Assembly (NCBI RefSeq): GCF_023276405.1
Contig: NZ_JALRMO010000001.1
Coordinates: forward strand, 6,011,001-6,075,000
DNA length: 64,000 nucleotides
DNA from: Paenibacillus hamazuiensis
GTDB taxonomy: Bacteria; Bacillota; Bacilli; Paenibacillales; NBRC-103111
Direction of reading: 5' to 3'
Position numbers and translations under genes: made by a program. The notes beneath the pieces were generated by a model. It ran no database searches, had not been told where the DNA came from, and was given only the letters and a program-made list of their open reading frames with translations. Shown here piece by piece: positions 25,924 through 35,611 of this stretch; positions within the stretch are counted from its first letter, which is position 1; every line of letters starts with the position of its first letter.

Positions 25924-26772
25924 CTAATTCAGATTAAGACCAAAAGCGCGTGTCCCCAGTTTAAGCTTAAACTTATTTTCCACCTCGACCACTTCTTGCA
26001 TCGTCAGTGTCTTCGGAAGGGTCTGCAGGACCGTGTACTGAAATTGAAGATAGCGAAGCGGGTCTTGTGCTAAAAGCGCTGCAAGCTTAACATTCCCGCC
26101 GCTCGGATTTCTAGCGTAAACCTTCCAGCGCCCCAATATCCCTTCCTCACCATAGGCACTTCCAACATACTGCGAACCGTCGACCAGGTCTACAATCAAA
26201 TACACTCCCGCTACATGGGATAACATATCGTGCCAAACCCGATTGGAATGCGGATGTTCCATGATTTTCTTCATTTCGTTATAACGCAGCATAATCTCGT
26301 CATAGCCTTGAAAAGGCTTGGCAAAACCTTCCGGCCGAATTTCAAAGATAGGAATCGGCGTTTCTTCATTTAACCAACGATGCCAGATCCGATTTGGATC
26401 ATGAATGACAAGTCGATTCATGTATTCCTCTAGAAATGAATCCTTTTGCAAGGTGTAGTAATGTAAAGGCTGCGCCAGGAAATCCGGATATGGAAAATTA
26501 TCAGGTACACCATGAGCAGTCTGATCATAATGTGCCACTCCCTTTACTTCATAAGTACCCATAAAGATAAATCGATTATCGCTTTCACCGATAAATGACA
26601 GAATATAATCGCAATCCCGAAACACTTCTTTGCTCTGCAGCGATTGATAAAATTCAATGAGATCCAATTGCTTGAGTCTTTCCAAATCTACTTCGCCTGT
26701 TTTATGTTTAACGACCTTAACTCTTTTATCGCTTGGCAGGCCATGCCAACGAGCGAATTGGGTTAGATTCAC
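25924..26772 (-). CDS. GIY-YIG nuclease-domain protein
   Basis: 282 residues from GTG at 26772, preceded by AAAGGAGGAAACCCTC; the open frame extends further but without a ribosome site. The C-terminal third holds the GIY-YIG core: AGVYLIVDLVDGSQYVGSAYGEEGILGRWKVYA near residues 175-210, then ENKFKLKLGTRAFGLN at the end. The arginine of GRWKVYA fits the catalytic position. The N-terminal two thirds (DYILSFIGESDNRFIFMGTYEV, then HDPNRIWHRWLNE) is an unnamed domain often attached to this nuclease. Such proteins occur in defence and mobile regions as candidate DNA or RNA endonucleases. Monocistronic, with its own terminator. Confidence 0.85.
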   Translation of the reverse strand: MNLTQFARWHGLPSDKRVKVVKHKTGEVDLERLKQLDLIEFYQSLQSKEVFRDCDYILSFIGESDNRFIFMGTYEVKGVAHYDQTAHGVPDNFPYPDFLAQPLHYYTLQKDSFLEEYMNRLVIHDPNRIWHRWLNEETPIPIFEIRPEGFAKPFQGYDEIMLRYNEMKKIMEHPHSNRVWHDMLSHVAGVYLIVDLVDGSQYVGSAYGEEGILGRWKVYARNPSGGNVKLAALLAQDPLRYLQFQYTVLQTLPKTLTMQEVVEVENKFKLKLGTRAFGLNLN

Positions 26773-26957
26773 GAGGGTTTCCTCCTTTGTTGTGCTTAAG
26801 ATGCTTTCCGGTTCTACTTCCATATTTTCAAAATACTTCGTTCCGATTCTTGATTGTAGCTGATACCCTCCAGAAGGCATCCGTCTATTTTATCTTAATA
26901 ACTTCATAAGAATCAAGGCGGAATCTATAATTAGCAGCAACGTAAGCTTCAAACCCT

Positions 26958-27175
26958 TCATCCCAATATCGATTTATAAAACTGTTCCGCGTCCGCATGA
27001 CTCGGAAGCCCTGAGACCTGCCCATCCCCTATCTCAATAACCGTCCATTCTCCGCTCGTGGTTTTGGCGATATCCATCGTAAAAAAACTGACTAGCTACA
27101 CCCTTTGCTAAATCTATAAAAGAGTCGAAATTAGGAATCTCTTGTTGATAGTCCACCTCAACTGAATCATATCGG
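26958..27175 (-). pseudogene. C-terminal remnant of an ATP-grasp domain protein
   Basis: Two frames together read YDSVEVDYQQEIPNFDSF, then IDLAKGVASQFF, and after one base shift in a run of seven T, TMDIAKTTSGEWTVIEIGDG and QVSGLPSHADAEQFYKSILG, then stop. This is the typical end of ATP-grasp (R2K-type) proteins, with DIA and EIGDGQ near the metal site. The N-terminal part is absent and the T-run has shifted the frame. Not functional. Confidence 0.7.
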
Positions 27176-27536
27176 ATTCGTTCGATTACTCAGATCCGAG
27201 CCTTTTTTACTCCGTCGTCCTGTACTCTTTTCACGCATCACACAACACCCTTTTTTTAAATTATCCTCTAGCCTATAAATCATTTAATGATTAACTCAAT
27301 TTTAATATGCTCAGGGGGAGAGGGCTATTCCAAAGAAATAATGCAATTGTAGCGACCACCGAAGAGACGATTCGGACAAGTTCTTGTCGTCTTTCCTGAA
27401 TCACAACACAGCACTATTCTTCAGTAGGTTACTAACCACACGTTCAGAATATATCGGATTTTATACATATGTTCCCCTGGGCGTTGAGGGACGGGGAGTA
27501 AAATTTAATCAAGCGCAGATTGCAACATAAATGTAC
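27176..27536. other. Intergenic sequence left of the IS1634-family element
   Basis: No gene, repeat or clear signal was recognised. It is probably decayed sequence from the gene broken by the element and from the ATP-grasp remnant. Confidence 0.5.
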
Positions 27537-29492
27537 ACCCGGGTTCGACAGTCGGTAGATGCACAATCCGTCTCAAACCCAAGCGGGACAAGGGATGCGG
27601 CAGTTGTGGATAACTACGTGTGGTGCCTACATCTTTTGGGGGTCAAGAGAGCGAAATATCCCATATTTGCTGGGGTTCTGCGATTTGCAAGGCCGAAACA
27701 ATTGCCCGATGTTCGTCCGTTAATTCCGTCCGTTGCCGCAGCTTTCCACCATCCAAACGGTACTCAACCAGATGCAGCGTCTGCATGAGCGAACGAATCT
27801 CGCGCCACGTTTGACCGGTTTGGTTTTCTGCAATCCGGATGAGCATCAAGGCCAGCCAGCAAAGCAGGACATGTGCGCGAATCCGTTCTTCTTTCCGGTG
27901 GTAGACCGGCCGCAGTTCCAGCGATTGCTTGAGTGTCCGAAACGCTGCTTCCACCTGAAGCAATTGCTTGTACCCGAGTGCCACGTCTTCCGTGGACAAG
28001 GTGTCGTCAGAGGTGCGCAGCAAGTATTTGCCGTCCAGATGCTCCATCGCTTTGACGGCGGCCAGATCGATACGCAGATTGCCGCGCTTGTCGGTCTTGA
28101 GATACCGTTTGTACGTCGGATGGCTGTGTAGACGGCAGTGTGCCCCGGTATGCGCTTCGCCGTCCAGTTCCTTCAACCGGGCAAGCTCCGTGCGCAGCTG
28201 CTCCAGATGCGCTTCGCGCCGGGCGGCATCCCGCTTTGCTTCTTCCGGATTGCGAACGAGCACGTATCGCTTGCGCGCTTCGCCATCCCCCACGACGATC
28301 TCCTTGACCTCCAGGTTGTCTCGGATCGTTTTGAAACGTCCCGGATGCGCGAGTGCCGCTTCGACGGTCGGCTTGCCCGACGTCATCTTCTCCCCGGCAA
28401 TGTAGTGGCCGCCGCTCTGTTGCAGTACGCGCAGATTGTCTTCGGAGGAGAAACCGCGGTCGACGACGGTAATCACACGCCCGAGTTTCCACCCGATCAG
28501 ATCCTTTTTCACCTGCGGCACAACGTTCATATCCGACGTATTGCCCGGCCACACCCAACAACGAATCGGGATGCCCTCACGCGTGACAGCAAAACCGATG
28601 ACCACCTGCGGAAGGTCGGGGCGATGGTCTTTCGAATAACCGGTTTTGCGAAAATCGTCTTCGTCGTCCTCTTCCGTCTCAAAATACGTGGAGGTCGTGT
28701 CGAAGAACAGCAGATCGACTTCCAGATTCAGCAAATCCGCTACCGTATGGAACACTTCACGCTGGATGCTTTCTTCCGACGTGAGCAGAAAATCCATTGC
28801 CCGGTAGCCATGCTGCACGTCAAACGCCGGAAGGTCCGGGATGACCACTTCACGATCCACCCAATCTTCAATCGCCAGCTTGCTGCTTGGTGCCAGCGCC
28901 CGATTGGCCACCATGGCAAAGATGGCGCGTTCAACCGGCATGCGGTATTCCCGGTCGGCAAGTCGTCGTGTAATCGCTTCGCCGATACCAAGCTTCTTCC
29001 AAAGTTGATCGAGCAGCCATACGCCGCCCAGCGAACGACTGCTAAGGAGCGTAACCGAAGCGGGTTGCGCTGAAGATGGAGAGGGCGCTTGCGGCTCGCC
29101 AATAAAACGGTGGATGCTGGCGGCAAGACGTTTCAAGCCCTCCATGTCCAGTTCGTCAGCGCGGCCGAAATGGTACAGGACTTTCGCTTGTGGAGTTCCG
29201 GTCACAGGATTTCGCTCATTATGGGCGAGCTGTACGTAACGGGTGATCGAACCGTTTTTATTTTTACGAGAGATTGTTCGTATATACATATCTACAGGAT
29301 ATAATATATACTACAAGAAATGCAACAAAAATATCTAATTATCCACAAAAATTTAGTGCCTACAGTTTTTTGGATTTTTTCGCGTCGTAGTGCCTGTGGA
29401 AAAGTCCGAAAAGCCGCGTCAAATCTGGATTTCAGTTGTCCACAGCACCCAAAAGGGTGCCTACTTTTCGAGGGTTACTGTCGAACCCGGGT
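27537..29492 (-). mobile_element. IS1634-family insertion sequence
   Basis: About 1956 bp between inverted copies of ACCCGGGTTCGACAGT (27537-27552 and 29477-29492). Inside these lies a second inverted pair, TTGTGGATAA (27604-27613) and TTATCCACAA (29339-29348), and repeated GTGCCTAC segments near both sides. A single transposase gene fills it. No clear target duplication was found, so the flanks may have been rearranged. Confidence 0.75.
27643..29289 (-). CDS. IS1634-family transposase
   Basis: 548 residues. Features of the family: N-terminal MYIRTISRKNKNGSITRYVQ, FFDTTSTYFE with the first catalytic Asp, SKDHRPDLPQVVIGFAVTREGIPI, TVVDRGFSSEDN with the second Asp, the YLLRTSDDTLS region and YKQLLQVEAAFRTLKQSLEL with the catalytic Glu. 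It is intact. It moves the surrounding element and is not functionally related to its neighbours. Confidence 0.92.
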   Translation of the reverse strand: MYIRTISRKNKNGSITRYVQLAHNERNPVTGTPQAKVLYHFGRADELDMEGLKRLAASIHRFIGEPQAPSPSSAQPASVTLLSSRSLGGVWLLDQLWKKLGIGEAITRRLADREYRMPVERAIFAMVANRALAPSSKLAIEDWVDREVVIPDLPAFDVQHGYRAMDFLLTSEESIQREVFHTVADLLNLEVDLLFFDTTSTYFETEEDDEDDFRKTGYSKDHRPDLPQVVIGFAVTREGIPIRCWVWPGNTSDMNVVPQVKKDLIGWKLGRVITVVDRGFSSEDNLRVLQQSGGHYIAGEKMTSGKPTVEAALAHPGRFKTIRDNLEVKEIVVGDGEARKRYVLVRNPEEAKRDAARREAHLEQLRTELARLKELDGEAHTGAHCRLHSHPTYKRYLKTDKRGNLRIDLAAVKAMEHLDGKYLLRTSDDTLSTEDVALGYKQLLQVEAAFRTLKQSLELRPVYHRKEERIRAHVLLCWLALMLIRIAENQTGQTWREIRSLMQTLHLVEYRLDGGKLRQRTELTDEHRAIVSALQIAEPQQIWDISLS

Positions 29493-29846
29493 AAATCGGT
29501 CAGGACGATTCAAGCAATACTGCTTAACCTTCTCACTCACCGTTTTCTTGCACACCACACACATATTAAGATCGCTCGGATCGGGAAAGCTCGTCGCCGA
29601 GGAAAGATTCTCATCTCCCTTTCCCGCGGCTTTCTTCCGCTGGGCCACCCACAACACAAATCCCACCCTTAGCAACAATGCCAACAGTGCAACAACGATC
29701 GCATAATCGAGCTCAGGTATACGTATAGGAACATGCATAATTTGACTTTCCAGTACCCAAACGAACACTTTACACATCATCAAGAAACCTAAAAAACTTA
29801 CCAAAAACATCGAAATCGAATTCTTATTTCTTCTAGCCATCCGCAA
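29475..29846 (-). pseudogene. Membrane protein with C-terminal zinc ribbon, cut by the IS
   Basis: The reading frame starts MRMARRNKN and has two membrane helices (about 12-32 and 46-66) followed by a Zn-ribbon half (CVVCKKTVSEKVKQYCLNRPDRF). That ribbon is known from the end of some Mrr/NERD-type restriction proteins, where it continues with a further Cys/His pair. Here the frame enters the right end of the IS1634-family element after RPDRF, so the second half of the ribbon is lost and the last residues come from the IS. No continuation was found on the other side of the IS. Confidence 0.65.
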
Positions 29847-29917
29847 GTTTCTCCTTTCACTCTTAAGAAGTAGCCGTTGCTAATTGGACCGTACCCTGAA
29901 TCTTACTAATCATGAGT

Positions 29918-30185
29918 TCATGTTTTGCAACCCTTTATCATCTCGACATGTCGACTTCTAACCGCAGGGTCTTCAATGTTCGCTGAACGCAATTTCTCAT
30001 GAATATTCTCGACCACCTGTGCGCTAAGAGCAGGAACGGACTAGAACGGACTCCGCTTTAATCCGCAGTAGCTGACGGTCAATAAATTCGGACAGTTCCA
30101 CATCGTAAATGACAAGTTCATCGGATTGAATATTACATAATTCTGGGTCAATACCAAAACGACAACGCATTGTAAATGAAATCAT
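29918..30185 (-). pseudogene. Small gene frameshifted by a 10-bp tandem duplication
   Basis: From an ATG at 30185 it reads MISFTMRCRFGIDPELCNIQ onward to LLRIKAESV. Then AGTCCGTTCT/AGTCCGTTCC, a near-perfect 10-bp repeat, shifts the frame. Without one copy the frame continues PALSAQVVENIHEKLRSANI through EDPAVRSRHVEMIKGCKT to a stop at 29918, about 83 residues in all. It follows the DUF2357 gene within 20 bases and could be a third gene of that operon. No family is recognised. Confidence 0.5.
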
Positions 30186-30204
30186 GGATATGTAATACCC
30201 GCTC

Positions 30205-32616
30205 TTAAGTCTCAACCTCAATCCCTACCACCTGCCGCGCCAAATCCACATACTCGCGATCCAACTTCACCTTGACCGCACCTAGACGTCGCTTCTGACG
30301 CCACTCCTTCAGCTGCTCCTCGCTATCCAGGCGCAGCTCCGCCACCTCTTTAGCCAAATCGAAGCTATACTTTGAGGTATACAGCAGCCGATGAATCCCA
30401 TGTCCCCCAGGGACAATTGGCTTCTCGCGAGACAGCCATTCTTCCACGCTAAAAACCACGTACAGCTCATCGGTAGCTCCTCTACTCGATGGAATATGCG
30501 TAATTGCTTTGCGTGGAACGACCTTCCACTCCTTGATTTTCCCGTAATAGGTGATACCAACGTTGCCTTGGCGACCAAACATTTGGATCGATTGATACAA
30601 AGCCACATACTCTAGCTGAGTTAGCACTCGATGGTCGGTAATGTTCTTAAGCGGTGTATGGTAAAACTTAAACCGAAGCGCAGCATCGAGCTGCTCCGAC
30701 TTACTCAGCGAACCGATCACCATATTTTTACCAGACAGCTTATTCCGGTAATACTCCTTCGTTCCCCGCGGCTGAGTTGAGCGTTCAAATGCCTTCTCCG
30801 GACTATCCAAGATGATCTCATCCAAAAACTTTTCTATCAGCGAAGTCGACTGCGGCAAAAACGGAAACGCCCCGACATTTACGAGCTCAATACTTCTGTA
30901 GAAATGATGCCCTTGAAACGCCTCCTCATCATGATACGGAAAAAGCACATATGCCCCGAACATACTTCGCTCGAACTCTTTGCCCTGACCATCCAAGTAC
31001 ACAATCGCATCGCGGTAACGATGCATCGTGTTAATGTCATCTTCCTCCGGCCCCGGAGCATGATACTTCTCATGATAAGGAGTGCCTTCGTAGGCCGGAT
31101 TCAACCGATATTTCGCATCAAAAATGTACTTGTACTCCACCGCGGCATCGTTTTTCTTTAAAGTGAGCACGTTGTCCGGCCGCTGACTAGTCGTTGTTGT
31201 CCTTCTGTCCTCACTAGGCAAGGCGTTGTAATAAAGCGTAAACACCTCTCCGTTACGCGGGTTCCGGTACACCATTTTCGCCTTCTGCGATTTATCCAAA
31301 GTAACAAATAACCCTGTCCGGTTCACCCGGATGATATCTTGCTTCACCAGTTCATATTTCTTGCTAAGCAGATGGTGGATTTTCAGGAAACACCAGTATT
31401 CGTACAGCTGCGCCAAATCCTTCATCGACAATCGGAACAGATCGCTCTGAATCGATAGGCCCTTCATTAGCATCAAGTAGTTTCGATATACGTCTCGGTA
31501 GCCTGGTGCCATCTGAAGCACCAACGAAACGGTCATATGCTTCATTTCGCCAACATCCAAAAAGTCATGCTTCAGGAGACGATGCAACTGACCTTGCATA
31601 AGCGCTAGCTTCCTTGCCAGCATCGGATCGTCAGCACGGCCCTTTTGTTCCAAGCGAACCTTAAGGTCCCTCAGCTTCTGCTGAATCCGAACCAGCACCC
31701 ACCTTACAAATCGATTCTCCGCCGTATCGAAGTCAACATGCCTTTTCGACTCCAATGCATGTGTCGGTCGGAAACTTCCGCTCCCAACAGGAATAAACCC
31801 AGACTGATCGTCCCGAACGAGAAGATGAGGGCGTTTAGTCAAGAAGGCGACGTTTTCCCTACCCGCTTTTTTTACCCGCGAAGCTTCCATAAGCCGATTT
31901 TCCACCTGCAGCTTCGAATGCGGCGACATTTTAATGCGCTCCACTGCCTGAACGAGCTGATCAAAAATATGCTGTAGAATAGCGAAAAACTCCGTCAAGC
32001 TCTGGTGCCGGGTCTCCTTTAAGCCAGTAAGATGGAACGTTTTTCTGAGAAAATCGAACGAAAGATTGTAAATTTGTTCATTCACATCGTTTAAGATCGC
32101 TTGGTAATCGTTCTTGTAATCCATCTTGGTCGGGAAAATTTCCAGTTGAAGCCGAAATACAGGCGCACCTTCAAGACGAATCTCCAGCTCGGTAAGACCC
32201 ACCTCATTTTGAAAGTTCAAGATGCCGGATAATATCATTTTCCCCAGAGATCTAACCGATTGCCTAAGATGAACATTGTCATGATGGAAAGTGAGCGAGC
32301 ACTCCTCTTTCTTCTCAATAACTAACTCATACGACTGAGTCTCGAAAAAAACAGGAAAGCCCGGGGCCCCCGCACTCCACGGCACAAGCTTATCTTCCAT
32401 AGGCGAAAACATCGATACTCGTTCAATCTGGACCGTTGGCCCGATTTCGGAGGCATGGAAACTCGCTTCCACCCAGCCGTTATCTTGTCTATGTAGATGT
32501 AGCGTCTCCACGGTCGGATGAAACGGCTTTCCTTGCAAATACAGGTTGAACAAATTCGTCTCTATCCGCAGTAGCTCAACGCTTTGATTAAGAGAGCCAG
32601 TAGGAAGTGAAGCCAT
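30205..32616 (-). CDS. DUF2357 / PD-(D/E)XK nuclease, McrC-like partner
   Basis: 803 residues. It has the DUF2357 layout: beta-rich N-terminus, a central helical region (residues about 190-400, with ENRFVRWVLVRIQQKLRDLK and SMKDLAQLYEYWCFLKIHHLL) and a PD-(D/E)XK core around 510-570 with EYKYIFDAKYRL (D-x-K) and MHRYRDAIVY. In the family this protein is the nuclease or effector that works with an McrB-type GTPase in modification-dependent restriction. Its start overlaps the end of the AAA+ gene by 29 bases, so the two are translationally linked. Confidence 0.88.
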   Translation of the reverse strand: MASLPTGSLNQSVELLRIETNLFNLYLQGKPFHPTVETLHLHRQDNGWVEASFHASEIGPTVQIERVSMFSPMEDKLVPWSAGAPGFPVFFETQSYELVIEKKEECSLTFHHDNVHLRQSVRSLGKMILSGILNFQNEVGLTELEIRLEGAPVFRLQLEIFPTKMDYKNDYQAILNDVNEQIYNLSFDFLRKTFHLTGLKETRHQSLTEFFAILQHIFDQLVQAVERIKMSPHSKLQVENRLMEASRVKKAGRENVAFLTKRPHLLVRDDQSGFIPVGSGSFRPTHALESKRHVDFDTAENRFVRWVLVRIQQKLRDLKVRLEQKGRADDPMLARKLALMQGQLHRLLKHDFLDVGEMKHMTVSLVLQMAPGYRDVYRNYLMLMKGLSIQSDLFRLSMKDLAQLYEYWCFLKIHHLLSKKYELVKQDIIRVNRTGLFVTLDKSQKAKMVYRNPRNGEVFTLYYNALPSEDRRTTTTSQRPDNVLTLKKNDAAVEYKYIFDAKYRLNPAYEGTPYHEKYHAPGPEEDDINTMHRYRDAIVYLDGQGKEFERSMFGAYVLFPYHDEEAFQGHHFYRSIELVNVGAFPFLPQSTSLIEKFLDEIILDSPEKAFERSTQPRGTKEYYRNKLSGKNMVIGSLSKSEQLDAALRFKFYHTPLKNITDHRVLTQLEYVALYQSIQMFGRQGNVGITYYGKIKEWKVVPRKAITHIPSSRGATDELYVVFSVEEWLSREKPIVPGGHGIHRLLYTSKYSFDLAKEVAELRLDSEEQLKEWRQKRRLGAVKVKLDREYVDLARQVVGIEVET

Positions 32617-35350
32617 CTTCTTCTAACCTCCGCAGCATGAAGGCGATTTTCCTAGCACTTTTCGGATATTTCGCGTCTCTGATCCTATCCTCCGATTGGT
32701 ACAGCTCCGATGAATCTTCCATCAAGTTTTGCAGAGGAAGGGGCCGCCCTGTGGCGATTTGCATCAACTGCAACAACACCCTCTTCACAGAGGAACTGCT
32801 CCCTTGAACGCGAGGCAAAATCTTTTGCAGCAATTGCATATCCAATGCCGCTTCTTTACTCAGCAGTTGGAACCGTTCATTGTAGACCATGTAAAAGCAA
32901 ACGGCATCCCGAATCCGAAACCCCACATGGGAATGAATATCCTCTAGAATCGCATTCACCCGGACGAGAACCGATGTTGTTTCTTCGATCAAATCCTTAT
33001 ATTCCTGATACACATCGACAAGCTGCAAATAATCACTCCGCAAAAAGCTGCTCGCTACTGCAGTGGGAGCTTGATCTTCCTGCTCTTCAGTCAGATCGGG
33101 GTACTGATCTAACTGGATATAGTTGAACTCGATCGTATTGGCTCGATCCAGAACCTTTTTACTGAACGGGTGCGTCGTTTCGTCCATATTTACCGTACCG
33201 ATGAGAAAAACGTTATCCGGGATGTACAAATTCCCGTAAACTCGCTTATCCTCTTCGGTCGTCAGTGATTCTTTTTGAATTAATGGAGCCGTGATGATCC
33301 GATCCCTTTGCCACTCTTGCGTTTCGATAACACTCAGTACATCGCTAAAATAATGCTCTACCCTCGCCAAGTTCATCTCGTCTAAGCAGATAAAGTAAAT
33401 CTTATGCCGATTAGCAGGCTGGATAGCCTGAGCAAGCACTTCAGACAACGCCCCCGGACGGAATACCCCTGATAGATCTTTATACCCCAGCAGATCCGAA
33501 GGATCACTCCAATCCGAACGCACCGGAATTAACGTGAATTGGCGATTTGCCGATGTTGCCCCCATAGCCTCTGCGAACAGTTTGACGAGCTTGGTTTTCC
33601 CGGTTCCCGACACGCCCGCCAGAATCACGAAGGGTTTGGATCTTAGAGATAAATAAAAGTTCTCGATTAATCCGTCAGGGTAGCTAAACCCCTTGTGTTT
33701 TATGTAGTTTTTGACGTATTCCAATCGTTCACTTACCGTCAAGGTGTCCACGAGAGGTTGCTCCTCATCATCTATGTAACGATATTGGCTGCCTGTTTTT
33801 GCAACGAACTTCAGCGTCTCTAACCAATTCAGCATAAACATCGATTTATGCTGCTGGGTCACTTCTCCCCAGGACTCTTGCGTATGGATACTCTGTGTAA
33901 ATCTCGGGATAAATTCTTGCAACGTAAACGTATTAAGTTCTTTAACGATATGAATAGCTTGGTTAATGCTCTTAATTAATGGAGTCTGGGTCTGCTCATT
34001 CCTAATCTGGGCTCGAAGCAACTCAATCTGATGATCCGTCAATTCCCAGATGTTATCGTTAAATTCCTTAACGTACTCCTCTCCGAACGGGGTCAAGGAA
34101 TAATGATGCTGCTCATATTCGATAAGACCAAACTCACCTAATGCTCGCCCGATATGGGTAATACGCTGCCGCGGGTACTTCACATCATCCCCAGAGATAA
34201 GTACCTTGGACTGATTGGCAATCAGAACATCGACGGATAATCTTAATGGATAATGATCCTTCAAATATTTTAGGATACCTTGTCCCAGGTATATATTGGC
34301 AATGGTGTATCTAAAGCTTCCGTTTTCGTCGGAATCGCCAACTGCTAGATTCACTTGATTTTCTACATATTGCTTATAATTCTGAACCATATTGTTCAAG
34401 TCGGAGTAAAGCTGCTCATCTTCAGGGATTTGGTCTTTGTCGTAGCGGTAATAAGCTACAGTAGATACCTGATAATCCTGGCCCAAACCACCACTTGTCA
34501 GGTAGATGCCGTCATCCATCTGCATTCCTGCTAAGGGCAGCTGCTCACGAATCTCTTGTACTTTTTGCTTTAGGTACTTATAACCTTCCGACCTACCTTT
34601 TTCCCTAAGGGGGACGGTTACTCCTTGCATGATGGTTAAATAAACAGACTCCATGTTTTCTGAAAATAGATATACTATGTAAACACCTTGTTGTGTCGTT
34701 TCCGTGATCCTACGATCCATAATGGCGATCCACGGAATCGTTGCCCAATTGCCTTGTCCTACGGAACCTTGAATCTTTAGTTCTTCGTTCATGAAAGGAA
34801 CGTTTCTAAGTGTGTCAGGAATCGATTGTCTCACAAGGCTTCCTAATTTATGGCCTGCAAAAGTCTCCCTTTTGGCTTGTAAATAGGTCGACATGATTTC
34901 CGAAAGCGCTTGTTTCAGCGAGAAGTTCGGGGTAGTCTTGAACTGACTAAAGTAATTCTCAAGCTCCTGAATTGCATAATCTTGCAGCTCAACCAGCACG
35001 TTCTCTCCCCAGCTTTGGTACAACTGATCCTTAAAGCCAATAGTTTGCTGATTAGGATCGTACTCCAGTATGCTTGATAATACAGAGATCGGGGTGCTTA
35101 TGACCTGCTGGACTTGACTATCCGTCATGTTCTCCCATCGAGTAGCCATTTTTTCGGGAGGTAGATCGACGGGGAGGCCTTGTTTCTCCCTGTCTCGGAG
35201 CTGGGCTAGGAATCGCACCTTCATCTTTGGGAATGATATCAGTCGCTGGCCTGCCTCGTTCATTTCACTTAGTAAGGCAAGGATTAGCACCATTTTGTAG
35301 GATTTTTGCTTGTTTTGAAAGATGTTTGATAATTCTTTGGGTAAGCTCAT
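32588..35350 (-). CDS. McrB-like AAA+ GTPase with MrcB_N-type domain
   Basis: About 920 residues from the ATG at 35350, which follows AAAAAGGTGATCCA. Helical N-terminus (1-150), then a DUF3578/MrcB_N-like domain (GNWATIPWIAIMDRRITE through VYLFSENMESVYLTIMQG), a winged-helix-like middle (about 390-440), and the AAA_5 motor: Walker A GVSGTGKTK, SDWSDPSDLLGYKD, Walker B ICLDEMNLARVEHYFSD and the sensor/McrB motif GTVNMDETTHPFSKKVLDRAN. McrB proteins form GTP-fuelled rings that recognise foreign or modified DNA and activate the nuclease, here the DUF2357 gene just downstream. It is a different protein from the McrB-like gene at the left end. Confidence 0.9.
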   Translation of the reverse strand: MSLPKELSNIFQNKQKSYKMVLILALLSEMNEAGQRLISFPKMKVRFLAQLRDREKQGLPVDLPPEKMATRWENMTDSQVQQVISTPISVLSSILEYDPNQQTIGFKDQLYQSWGENVLVELQDYAIQELENYFSQFKTTPNFSLKQALSEIMSTYLQAKRETFAGHKLGSLVRQSIPDTLRNVPFMNEELKIQGSVGQGNWATIPWIAIMDRRITETTQQGVYIVYLFSENMESVYLTIMQGVTVPLREKGRSEGYKYLKQKVQEIREQLPLAGMQMDDGIYLTSGGLGQDYQVSTVAYYRYDKDQIPEDEQLYSDLNNMVQNYKQYVENQVNLAVGDSDENGSFRYTIANIYLGQGILKYLKDHYPLRLSVDVLIANQSKVLISGDDVKYPRQRITHIGRALGEFGLIEYEQHHYSLTPFGEEYVKEFNDNIWELTDHQIELLRAQIRNEQTQTPLIKSINQAIHIVKELNTFTLQEFIPRFTQSIHTQESWGEVTQQHKSMFMLNWLETLKFVAKTGSQYRYIDDEEQPLVDTLTVSERLEYVKNYIKHKGFSYPDGLIENFYLSLRSKPFVILAGVSGTGKTKLVKLFAEAMGATSANRQFTLIPVRSDWSDPSDLLGYKDLSGVFRPGALSEVLAQAIQPANRHKIYFICLDEMNLARVEHYFSDVLSVIETQEWQRDRIITAPLIQKESLTTEEDKRVYGNLYIPDNVFLIGTVNMDETTHPFSKKVLDRANTIEFNYIQLDQYPDLTEEQEDQAPTAVASSFLRSDYLQLVDVYQEYKDLIEETTSVLVRVNAILEDIHSHVGFRIRDAVCFYMVYNERFQLLSKEAALDMQLLQKILPRVQGSSSSVKRVLLQLMQIATGRPLPLQNLMEDSSELYQSEDRIRDAKYPKSARKIAFMLRRLEEDGFTSYWLS

Positions 35351-35433
35351 TGGATCACCTTTTTGGAAAACTGACATAGCCTGTACAGGTGCGTACTTCT
35401 CATCATAACGCCTTAGTATGTTTGCAGCTTGGA

Positions 35434-35476
35434 AACAAACAACCGATCTTAATAATAATTAGGATCGGTTGTTTGT
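35434..35476. terminator. Inverted repeat between methylase and AAA+ genes
   Basis: ACAAACAACCGATC (35434-35447) is repeated inverted at 35463-35476. A TTTGTTTCC tail on the minus strand and GTGTTTTAAT on the plus strand make a weak bidirectional terminator likely. Confidence 0.55.
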
Positions 35477-35611
35477 GTTTTAATAAGCCAGAAGGATGTG
35501 GTCAATATATGTACCTAAAACGTTACTTTATTGATCTACAGCAAATTTGCTTATAATTAATGATGATAAATGTGCACCATCAGTAATAGCTTAGGGATAA
35601 CACTGAACAAG

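Noticed and set aside
30024-30221. 65-codon frame from a TTG inside the end of the DUF2357 gene as an intact gene
   Set aside because: The frame ends at a 10-bp tandem duplication and continues in another frame, so it is listed as a pseudogene instead.
35350-35611. A further composite operator before the McrB/DUF2357 operon
   Set aside because: No GAAC-N4-GTTC plus TGACA-N6-TGTCA arrangement is present; only a terminator-like inverted repeat is seen.
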